NCBI RefSeq assembly: GCF_028769735.1
Contig: NC_088170.1
Span: 42,324,920-42,388,919, forward strand
Direction of reading: 5' to 3'
DNA length: 64,000 nt
Source of the DNA: Zonotrichia leucophrys gambelii
Lineage: Eukaryota > Chordata > Aves > Passeriformes > Passerellidae
A program made the translations under genes and the position numbers. This document shows positions 35,461 through 45,827 of the stretch, piece after piece (within the stretch, counting starts at the first letter, position 1; each line of letters starts with the position of its first letter). The notes under the pieces were generated by a model that saw only the letters and a list, made by a program, of their open reading frames with translations, was not told the DNA's origin and made no database searches.

Positions 35461-35517
35461 GTTCCCAAATTAGTTTCTAATTAGTTCCCAAATTAGTTTC
35501 TAATTCCCAATTAGTTT
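35461..35517 (+). repeat. Short tandem repeat, 23-bp unit, about 2.5 copies
   Basis: GTTCCCAAATTAGTTTCTAAT starts at 35461 and again at 35484, and a third partial CCCAATTAGTTT follows at 35506. The two full copies are identical over 22 bases, which implies a recent local duplication. Confidence 0.9.
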
Positions 35518-35839
35518 CCTTTCTGATACAAGGCAAACAATTGTGCCAGGTCCATGTACAGGTCACTTGGCTGATATTGCTCTTTGTTATGCATATTAAA
35601 AATTTATCAGCAAATTAAAGCAGAAATGGGCTCATAGAAAATAATTCAGAGAGGAAAAAAACCTGGTTTTCGATACAACTCAGAGCACCTGAACACTTCA
35701 GTGTATCATCTATGACTGAAAATGGCCATTTTCAATTTATTTCTGAGCAAAAATATATTTAAAATACTTCCATATACAGTAGACACTTCAGAGGTACTGA
35801 AATATGACAGAAATTCCAGTTTTTTGTCAAAGCTGAAAG

Positions 35840-35876
35840 TTATGAAGCAAAATTTTGACAAAATTTTGCTTCATAA
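35840..35876. repeat. Perfect 37-bp palindrome (18-bp arms, 1-base spacer)
   Basis: The arm TATGAAGCAAAATTTTG (35841-35857) is followed by a single A and then its exact complement CAAAATTTTGCTTCATA (35859-35875). One further T-A pair lies outside. No mismatch occurs across 18 pairs. The sequence could extrude as a cruciform or fold as a hairpin in RNA. It is AT-rich, shows no target duplication and does not match a transposon end that I know. Confidence 0.95.
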
Positions 35877-38800
35877 ATTCATTTTACCTGGGTAAACTGA
35901 AAAAAGAAACCTGTGCCATTGCTTTCTTACTCATACCTCAGCAGCAGCCATTTGATGACCGTGGATACAGAACTCTGATATAAGCCAGGATTCAAAAAAG
36001 GCATTAATCTAGTCTAGCACATAAATCCTAACACCTTGAAAAACAGACATGAATAAACATTTTTCTCCTTATGGCCTGTCCTGTAGTTATAACCCCAGCT
36101 CTTTTTAGAGAGCAGACTGCTATAAAAGATGGTCCTCCTCTTCTTCAGAAAATACAACTTTCTAATTCTTTAACTAATTAATTCCAACTAGTACCAATTT
36201 ATTGGTGCCCTGAAACATAGAAAACATGGAAATGTGCTGCTCTTGAAGAGACTGGTCTTCAATTGAATGACACTGAATTCTCCAGAAAACGAAACAGTGC
36301 ATTTTTTTAACAGTCAGGGGGTGACAAAGAAATCAGCTGACTCTAATCTTGACATCCTTTTTCAAGCAGAACTCGCTTCTTGGTAATTTTATCTGACTTA
36401 GTGTTAAACAAATGCTAAGTTTAAATTGAATGAAAAGATCAGGTTGTCAGCTCATAACAATGAGTTGTTAAGTCTTGGCATACAATAAAATCCAGATTAA
36501 TGGAAAATTTTAAAAAGCCCACAGGACAATCATCTATCAAACTGATGCACTGCACTGCAAAGTATAGTTTACGTTATCTGTGCTGCTTAACAGGGTTTGA
36601 GTAATGTGACTACTCAGCCTGAGGGGCACATCTGCAGACCCTCACATCACCTCCCTCCTAGCGCTTTGCTCTGCTATTCCTGATAGCAATATGTAGAAGA
36701 TGAATACTTGCTTGCATCACTACCTTAAGCTCAGCACCTGAAGTCCAGATTTGGGACAAAGTTTACCACAGTATTTATTTTCATCTTCTGTAAGGATCTT
36801 ATCTTCCCCAAGTTTTGCATTGCTGGTCACCACGGGAAAGCAGGACATAACAAGTAACTCTGACAACAGTATGAATGTGTTACTGATATGCCACTCAATT
36901 GTTATCTTATTATGCCTTATTTCCAAAATAAAAACTGACTGGTTACAAATCACAAAATCAGTAGAAGACACCTGAATCATGGTGGGGAGAAATTAATTAC
37001 TCTCAGAATGCAACTTCTAAATGTAACTTTATTAAATCTAGTATTTAAATACTTTTCCCCTTGGTAAAGACCTTTTATCCATTAATGCTGGAAAATAGCC
37101 TTTCATGGGATTAATTCCAAATCAAATTTAGGAGAGAAGCAGGGATAGTGTGTCCACAGACACATATGTGCAATTAAACGAGTACATGCTCACATAACAA
37201 AAAGCCAACTCAATTACCTCCCAAGTATAAAGCTTACAAAGAAGATGTGAACTTTATTCCAGAAAGTTTACCCAGCAAACATAAGAGAAAGAATGTGGAA
37301 GAAATTTATGTGAAAGCAAATACTTCATACCTTATAAAATCCCCACTGGCTGGTTGCAAAAAACTCTTGGAAATGCCAATTAGTCAGGTGTCTCTTTGTC
37401 CTTTTTAATTTTCCTGCCCTTATTAAATCAATATCTCCAGCAACTTAATGGCTCCCCAAAGTCTAGGTCAAACAGAGAGGCAAGAAGAGGTGAAATAAAA
37501 GGCTGTGCTTAATTTGGTGCCATGATCTAACTGTGGCTGAGGAGAGAAGGAATAATTTAGCCTGATTAAATAACTAAATATACAGTGCCTTGAAAGGAAA
37601 ATTGGCCCTCACTCAGAGGACTATGGAGATAATCCCTGAACAAAAACCATTACCACTGCTGGTTGCAAAGTTGAGACAAATTCTTTTCAGAGGCCTTTCA
37701 TTTTTTTCTGTCCTCCACAAAGTGTCTTTTATCTCCTCTCTGACAGCACCCTGTGAAGGAGAACATCAGGACCGTGTTTTAGCCCAGCTGCACCCAAAGA
37801 ACCTCCCACCTTCATGGGCCAAACAAGATTCTGCTGCCCCTGAGTTTGGCTCGGCCCTTTACAGCAGGTGAGTGAATTCTAGTTGTGGCACATGGAGGAG
37901 AGCAGTCACTACTTTTGTCAGCTGACTTCTGTCAGCTTCAGGGACACTTGGGAATTTGGAATATCATAGCGTGGAATACCATACATGAGAGGGAAAATTG
38001 CTTTGGTAGAGCAAAACCACTATGACTGAGGAGAATAAAAATGAGGAAGACCAATCCCATCCATAGCAAAGTTTGCAAGGACAGAGCCTGAGTTGCAAAA
38101 GCTGATACAATTCCACCAGTCTTGAGAGAGGTACCCACCATTTGCATAAGCTGGAGACCTGGCTAAGGAGGTGTATTCCAAGCGACTACTTTTTGAAATG
38201 ATGGCATTGAGTCAAGGTAAGAAGAGAACTATCTGTTGAATGTTCTGTTTTAATGCCTATTGATTTGATAGGACTTTAGAGCAACAAGTCGCTTAAATTA
38301 AACACTTCAGCTTGATACCTAAAGAAGGGATGAGATACTTACAACCTAATCCTACTAAGTCGTCTCTTCCCATCCCCTCAAGACTGCTTACATTCTTGCT
38401 AAGAAAACAGGTCTTCCCCAGCTCAAAGATTGGACTTGTAGGAAAGACTGTTTCGTAAAAATGAAGTGTAAATATGCAAAATTAACCCCATGCATTTCTG
38501 GGAACCCAGATTAGATTTAAATGCTTCTCAGTAACATCTCTATGATATGAAAATGTTAGAGGTTCTAGAGAGAACAAGAAGTGGGAGTATGCTAAATAAT
38601 GAACTTTTTCCTAACACTTGATATTGACTGAAAGCATAGAGGGAAAGCAGAGGCTTTCACTGCTGTAAAACGGCAGAGAACAACACAGAGAGAGAGGGGC
38701 AAAAAATACATAAAATGTTACCCTTGATTTTGGAGATTAGTCAATAGCTGAGCCAGAGCACAGATCAGGGTAGGGCAGGAGGAGAATTAGGACTGCACAT

Positions 38801-41800
38801 GTCTTTGTCTAGATAACAGGAGGGATGACACCACTAGAGACAAGCGAGAATGTTATTTTCATAATGCTCCTCTACTGCAAACAAGTAGAGTCATCTTCAC
38901 ATTGGAAATGAATAAAATAAGATGCAAAGTGATCCTAGCAGGGTTTTCAAAGGTTAATTAAATTATTTGGAGTGCAATCCACAAAAAGCAGCATCAGGTT
39001 TTCAAAGAAGCCCAGGTGTAGAGCTTTTGCTGTGTTGGTGTCTTCACCTACTGGTAATAGAAATTGTAAGAAGTATTAAGAAAGAATACTTTAATTTCAA
39101 ATTGATCAGAAACAGTTCTTCCTTCTGCCTAGCTGCTTCACTTTTGCAATGAAAATGGATGTTGAGAAGAGGAATTATTTTATTAGGTTGTCTACAATGG
39201 TTTGTTCAGCAGTGGTTTGGACACCTAACTTCTTAAATTATTTAAGTGAAAAATTAGCTCTGGAAATCAAACTGAAAAACCCAAATACTTCACTTAGAAA
39301 ATGGTAACAATGCAGTTGTTTGAATGACTAGAAATTGCTTTCATGGATTTGTACAGTTACCAAAGCAGAGTACTCTGTAATGCAAATCCAGTTTCTCATT
39401 AAGAACATTAAAAAATGGAGAGTTTCTTCCATGTTTGAGTGAGCAATCACGTTTTGTTCAAAAGGAGTACCAAAATAATTGTTGCTGCCGTTTTAATCTC
39501 TGTGCCTTAAGTCTGACTTGCTTATTATCTGAAAAGCAGTGTAGCAAATGAATTTGATCACCAGTTTTCAATGTGCATGGATGAATGTGGCTGGTTCATG
39601 TTTAATATAATTCTCTGACCTGTAGCACTAGATTTGCTCTGTACCCCGCTTGGTACTTCACATGCTGATGACATAGATCAAAGCAAGGTAACACAGATTT
39701 TAATGAGAAACCATTAAAAGTGTGTTTTTTCCACATTTAGCCAAATCAATTAACATTTAAGATCTCATAAGAGAAACTTTTTTCCTAATATTTTTGCCTA
39801 TCAAAACTTAATGTATGTGGCATGATGAAAATGATAGTTATTTCAGTGCGTAGGGAGTTTTGGCTGCCAAAATAAAAACCCACACCTGCATAATCCTTAG
39901 AATGGGAGGCTCCACACCTTAGGGGGATTCATGTCCATGGCAGAGTTTCCTGGATCAGGACCATTGTTTAATTTATACCCATGGACTGAAAATTCCTGGA
40001 TTCTTCAGCTTTGCCTTCTATGAGTTGCAGGAGTGGATGAGTCATTTAACCTCATACCTAACATGTCATTTCCCATCATCTATTGAGTATGCAACCACAA
40101 GAAGACGAAGCGAAACCCCAGCTATTTCTTATCTCACAACTGTGTTTATTTTGAGCTAATCAGTCATACTGACATCTGTTTGGCCCTAATCCTGATTTTG
40201 TTAATAAGCCATTTGTGTAAATCTGTTCTGTGCAAGACCATGCCTTAGTGCATCCTGAAGACTGATGAATGCATTCTGGAAGCCAGTAATACTTTAGGAT
40301 AAGTCCACATAGAAACTCCCCTAATCTTCTAATAAATATTGTCTGTGAATGAGCTCATGAACCTCCAGAAGACCAACTTTATCTCTGGGGTCTAAGTCAT
40401 ACAATGGGCAAGTTTCCAAAAAAGGAAAAAAGCAAACTCCTTACACTCCACAATCTTCCCCCAATCTCTGCTGTTGCTTAAAGAAAATGGTTCACTCTTT
40501 TATATGTACCCTTGAAAATACTGCATTTATTTAATTATTATGTTTCTTGTCTCATGGTAATTCTCCTAGACCCTTTCTACAACAATGGTTCTTATATCTG
40601 AAGGCCAGAGCCAGCCAGACCAATCACCTGGTCTGGCCTCTTGCATAACATGCACCACAGCATTTCACTCTCTGATCTCTGAATCAAGCATTGTACCTTG
40701 CGGGAATTCCAGGGGATCTTGTTTTGACTCCAAGCTCTGGAGAATTTACCACATCCTTGGTTATCCATTCCAGACATATGTTGTCTTCATGGTTATGGCA
40801 TTTGCAATTTGAATTTTTCTGATTTTCCACCTTTTAAGTCTTCTGTCCCACTGTGGTCAAGGCACAGTGAGGTCTCTTTAGTATCCTTCATGCCATGCAA
40901 AGCTTCAGGCTGAGACCCAGAAGGCCTCTCCATCTCCTGCTCAGATAAACACACTACCTGGAGCTGCTCACATCCTCAGCAGTCAAAGTGGATTTAACAA
41001 CAAATTCTCTCCAATAACTCTTCTCTGAAATCTCTTCAGGTTCTCAGCCTTTGGTCTGAAGGCATTAACCAGTGCAGCAGGCAGAAGAACTGGGCAGTTC
41101 TTCTTGGACATTGCCCAGCCTTGTCTCACTGCACAGGCCCCACTGCCACATCAGGCCACTTTGATCACTCACCTGCCTAGTTGTACCTTGTCACTACTTC
41201 CCAGAAAACACGGTTTCCTCATCCAGTCTGCAGTGTTTATTTCTCGTCTGCCTAATCTCTCATTCCTCCTCTTTCTTAAAAAACACATTTTTTCACCACT
41301 GGGTTTCCTGGATAGCACTGGTTATGCCACTCTGAATTTGGCTATGTATTTCCAAGGAAATGACACTTCACCTGGAAGCTTAGCATATTCTCTGTTGCAA
41401 AAGAAAGCCTATAGTAATGAATTCTTATTTCTGTCTACTTCCTTATGTCCTTATTTCTGTTAATATATCTGTTAATTCCTTATCTCCCTTGAGTCACTCT
41501 AGTGGGAAAATGGAGTCCCAAAACAGACTTCTCAAAAAGTCTGCATTTATTGGCTCCACAGGCTCCTGTTGTCTTTTGGATGTGAGATTCACAGGCATGT
41601 TTCACAGTGGAGGCACAGGGGATGGCTGTGCCAAAGCTATAGAACTTCAACACTGACTGTATTCACATCCAGACATTTAATTTTCTTTCATGCTACAGTG
41701 TCATATAACCTGTATTCATAGCAGGCTCCTGTGAATGCACAAATAAGCATATTGGTGAAAACTGGGAGCATTAAAGTCTGGTGTTCTGCCATCATGCATG

Positions 41801-43576
41801 CCTGTGGACCCTGTGTAATCCCACAAAATGTCACAGGGATTCAGGCAGACCTGCACCCTCTCCTCCAGATGAGGAGCACTGGCAGAGTCTTTTGCTCCAC
41901 AGCAGATGTCTGCTTTCCAGATAATCCCAGGACTTTAGCAATGCTGAGGTCTTTATCCTTCAGCTACTTTGACTGAAATAAGACAACCACTTCAAAAGTT
42001 TCTGAGGGGAGGAGGAATGACACACAGGCAGGCAGACACTCATACAGATGGACAGTCACGGGCTAAAAAGGGAAGGAGATAAATAATTTGTACTGTGGGA
42101 GTTTGTCCTTAGTCACCTTACCAATCTTTTCTCCTCTCCTTTACAATCTCTGCTGTGAAATTTCTGGCTGCTCACCCTTGCTGCACACTGAGACAAATGC
42201 TACCTGCGTTTTTATCCTTCTGGTAGCCACTTTTCTAGAAAGATTTCTTTTCCTTGTAAATTCATATAACACAAAACACCAAGAAAGGTACAAAAAATGA
42301 CTGCTTAGTGTACCCAGGCTCCATCTGATGCTCTCAACAAGTCCCAGGAAAGTACTTAATTTTGGCCACTTAGAAGAGACCACTGAAATCTCTGAAGTCT
42401 TCTGAAGCAGCTCACAGCCTGTGAGTCTGCAAACCCAGAAAGCATACCAAGAGCTTTATTTGGGACCATGCTACATTAAGCACAGCATAACGAGTGGCTG
42501 CATCTGAAAGTCAGTGCAGAAATCCCCAGGGTGCCACTGAGGGGACTCCACACAGTGGGAAGGGGACAGCTATGTCAGTTTGGGAAGAACTTCACCTTGA
42601 CTTGCCTGCTCCCAGATGGCTGTCTGGACAACGCATTTTCCAGAGTGTGGATCTGGCCAAACTTCTCGCAGTCACACCAGTCTGGCCTGGGATCACCCCA
42701 TCTCGCTTTCTCCCTGTGGCAGAAGTGCTCTGGCAACACCAGGGTAGCCAGACCCTGTAGCAGGAGGCAGAGAAACAACCCCTGTCAGGTGCCAGGTTTG
42801 CTTTATAGGGACTGTTAGTACAGTTAAAACACACCAGCAAAAACCAGGCTGCACGCCCAGAGTATCACACAAGGCCTCCTCTATCAGCCCAACCAATTTG
42901 CTGCTCTCATGGGAAAAATCAAAGGGCCAGGGCAGCAGACAGTCTGTTAGCAAGCTACAGAAATAGTGAGTGGCTGATGTCTAAACTCAGGAAAGGAAAT
43001 TCCTGTCCATGTTCAGAAGAGCCACACACATACACCCACAAATAAAAATAACAGGAAGGCATGTGCTGCTGATGTCTTTGATAGTGGCCTGAGGGAAACG
43101 TGGTAGTTTGGCAGAAGCAGCAAGCCAGGCACCTACTTAGACGTAACCTGTCAAGCCTACTGATGATGGTGCCCTGACAGACAAGTCTTAGAGAAACCTG
43201 ATCCAGTACGGTAGCACAGCAAATGCAAGGGGCAAGGCCTGGGGAGAGACCCCAGACACATCGAACAGCTCAAGATCTCCTACAGGAGGAGAAGGTTGCA
43301 GGTTGTCGCAATGGCTGAGAGAGACAAATGTGTGCAGCTGTTACAGTTTCTGTCTTTTGGCCTGGGAGCCCATATGTGTTCTGATGCATTCATCTCTCTC
43401 TGAGAAGGGAACTGGGTGATATGTGCATACCCATAAGACTCTAGAAAATTCCTGGCCCAAACATATTTATCACATTATAATGACCTGTAGAAGTTCTCAG
43501 GTTTTGGTGAGAATTATGTAATGTGGTTCCAAACATAGACTTAATTTTTCTGCCATTATAATGACCACAATCTCTT
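35877..43576. other. Long stretch without recognised genes except one exon candidate
   Basis: Apart from the splice-flanked candidate at 37747-37867, no gene or repeat family was recognised in these 7.7 kb. A hairpin CCAGACCA/TGGTCTGG lies near 40616-40637. A GC-richer patch at 42490-42960 gives overlapping ORFs of up to 95 codons on both strands with no recognisable domain. Confidence 0.45.
37747..37867 (+). other. Candidate internal exon, 121 bp
   Basis: The acceptor is strong: CTTTTATCTCCTCTCTGACAG ends at 37746. The donor is near-consensus: CAG|GTGAGT with GT at 37868-37869. One of three frames is open throughout and extends upstream as part of a 93-codon ORF (37590-37871); the in-exon peptide starts PCEGEHQDRVLAQLHPKNLPP. 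Length and splice-site strength are typical of a vertebrate internal exon, but I do not recognise the peptide and no partner exon could be identified. It could equally be an exon of a long non-coding RNA or a cryptic exon. Confidence 0.3.
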
Positions 43577-43648
43577 ACACACACACACACACAAAACAAA
43601 AGAAAAAAAAAAAAAAAAAAAGAAAAGGAAAAAAAAGGAAAAAAGAGG
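43577..43648. repeat. Composite microsatellite: (CA)n then A/G-rich tract
   Basis: (CA)8 at about 43577-43592 runs into ACAAAACAAAAG and a long A-tract with spaced G interruptions. On the minus strand it has the same design, T-tract with C interruptions next to (GT)n, as the repeat at 10751-10847. Confidence 0.93.
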
Positions 43649-45163
43649 TGGGTCAAGGGTCTGCAAATCATACTGGCCTGGTTCTCTAATTAATAGCAAT
43701 ACAAAGTGGAGTTTTCTTTGCCTTTTTGTTTTCCCCTTAAGATATTTTCCCCCCTAAGATATTTGCTACTAGACTGGAGAGCATCCTGCTCCATTTAGCA
43801 AAGACCAGAACAGATTCACAGACTAGCCAGGCCTCAGACATTATGTGATCTGAATGCAATTTCTCCACCCAGTCAACAAACACTCTATGTTTATTAATTT
43901 CATAAGAGGCTAATGGGGATGCAGGGAGGGAGGGAGAAAGGAAAGGAAGGAAGGAGGGAGAGAAGGAAATTCTCTTTGACCATGCAGAATGCCAGAGTTC
44001 GGAGAATTGTTACTAGCACAGTATGCTGAAACTAGAGCTGGGCAGTCTCTTTACTTCACAGCAAAACTTGCCTTAGGACTGGAAAACAAGATTTCTGTTC
44101 CACTGGGCTGGCACACAGCATACAACACAGGCAGGAAGTGAAGAAGAATTTACCAATGAGAGGTCAGGGGAATGTAAACAAAAGTGGTTTTCTTTTACAA
44201 AATAAGAGAGTTGGGACTATAAATCTCCTCCTTCACCTCACTAGGTCATTCTACTGGCACACTCAAGGCCAGCAAACCCTTCTGGTTGCCTGGACCACTG
44301 TGGCAGGCCCCTCCCACAGACAAGCTCCTTGTAGGAGAAGGCAGCTCTGAACAAAGCTGGTGTCCATCAGGGGCCTGGACACACAAAGTATGGCCAGCAT
44401 TCTCAGAATGCTATCTCAGCAGTGCCCACAGCTCTTGGGCAGAAGATAAAGACTGCAGCCCTCATAGCAATTCATAGTCTCCACATTCTTTTTCTTTACT
44501 GGCCTCAAATAAAAGAGTGTTTGTGAGCAGACCAGAGGCTACTGAGCTTGACTCAATGAGTTCTGTGCATCCAAGCAGCCTTGCTGTAGGGATTTCTCTT
44601 GTACCTGGTGTCTCACCTTCTTCCAAGATCCACAGCTGAGCCTCATTGCAAACTTTTGACAGAAGCTGTGAATCAATGTTTGCTCCTTAAATCTCCTTCC
44701 TTGGTCAAAGCATTGCTTATTACAGCTCTCCTTCCTTACCTTGCAGGCTGATTACTGCCTTCTTGGTCCACATTTGAAAATTCCCTAAGGAGCCAGCAGT
44801 GTTCCCACCTACACAGAAGAGACTGCGAAGATGTGGATGCACTTCATCCATCTATACACATGTTAATGCAAGTTGTACTTAGTTCAATCTATCCCACCAT
44901 TTGCTCCCATATAAAAGAGGCTTTATGCTTTTGTTTGAGACAAGTATTTGATTTAGAGTGTGAGTTACTGAGTGAAAACACCATAGCCTACACTGCAGGA
45001 GAAGAGGATAATAGATCTATCTAATTCTCTCTTTTCACCTTACATTTGCTAGATCCTGCACATCTAGTTACATCTATGTGGGATAAAGGAGAGAGACTTC
45101 ATGTAGCTCACCTAGCAAAAAATGCTCAGTAGCTTTTGCTCTGATAAAAACACCATTACATTA
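43649..45163. other. Unassigned, with a purine-rich microsatellite
   Basis: A GGGA/GGAA-type purine tract lies at about 43921-43968. Nothing else is recognised; short ORFs only. Confidence 0.45.
43921..43968 (+). repeat. Purine (GGGA/GGAA)n microsatellite
   Basis: GCAGGGAGGGAGGGAGAAAGG continues as GGAA and GGGA units to about 43968. It contains closely spaced G-runs that could form a G-quadruplex or triplex on the plus strand. Confidence 0.9.
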
Positions 45164-45827
45164 TATGTCATCTTGGTTTGGAAAGACAGGTGTCTGCTAA
45201 GGAAGGCAGGACTCTCCCCTGAAATGCAAAAATGTAAACCCCCCTCCCTCTGAATTGCTATAAATTTTAAATAAGGGGCTCTCAGGCAAAAATATGGGAG
45301 CAGGAATAACAGTTCTTTATTAGGGAAGAAAATAAAAAGATAAAATAAACAATGCAGTAAACCAAAACAACACTGACAGAGTCAGAACCCAACCTGACAC
45401 CCTGTGGGTCAAGGTGTTGGTGGCAGTCCAATTGGAATTGTGGCTGCAGTCTTCCTGGAGTGTCAGGTGTGGTTCTGCTGGAGCAGGGATCCTGTAGAAG
45501 AGGTGTAGTCTTCCTCTGAAGATCCAGTGGAAGAGGCAGCTGATCCTCTGGGAAATCCAGTGGAGAAGCCATGCTGGTGTTCCAGAATCTCAGGATTATA
45601 TCTGGGTAGAATGCTTGGTTCCTTCCCTCTGGGCAAACATCTCACAATGGGATGCTATCGTTCTTATCAGTCATACAGTGATATTCAATAGCCTGTTATC
45701 GGCAGATGTCTCCTCAGACAGAGGACTGGTTGTGGAAGAGATAAGGAAAACTGCCCTCTTAACAGAAGACAACTGCCATACAGATGGCAAATAGAATACA
45801 TCTTGCCTTGCAATCTGGGACATATGT
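45164..45827 (-). mobile_element. ERVL-type solo LTR, about 654 bp, minus orientation, with 5-bp target duplication
   Basis: The LTR body is 45169-45822. TATGT flanks both sides exactly (45164-45168 and 45823-45827), a 5-bp duplication fitting ERVL. On the minus strand it begins TGTCCCAGATTGC, has a TATAAT box at 45595-45600 and AATAAA at 45316-45321, and ends ...CTTTCCAAACCAAGATG. The terminal bases at the left edge read CA on the plus strand where an intact element should have TG, so the LTR 3' terminus has mutated. The internal part around 45300-45560 closely resembles an abundant passerine LTR as I remember it. No internal sequence adjoins. The 96- and 60-codon minus-strand ORFs inside are incidental. 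Confidence 0.82.
45316..45321 (-). terminator. LTR polyadenylation signal (minus strand AATAAA)
   Basis: AATAAAGAAC on the minus strand lies about 150 bases before the LTR 3' end and about 275 bases after the TATA-like box. Confidence 0.5.

Noticed and set aside
35456..35469. hAT-type terminal inverted repeat CAGTGGTTCCCAAA
   Set aside because: No inverted partner or 8-bp duplication was seen nearby, and the sequence is part of a local tandem duplication.
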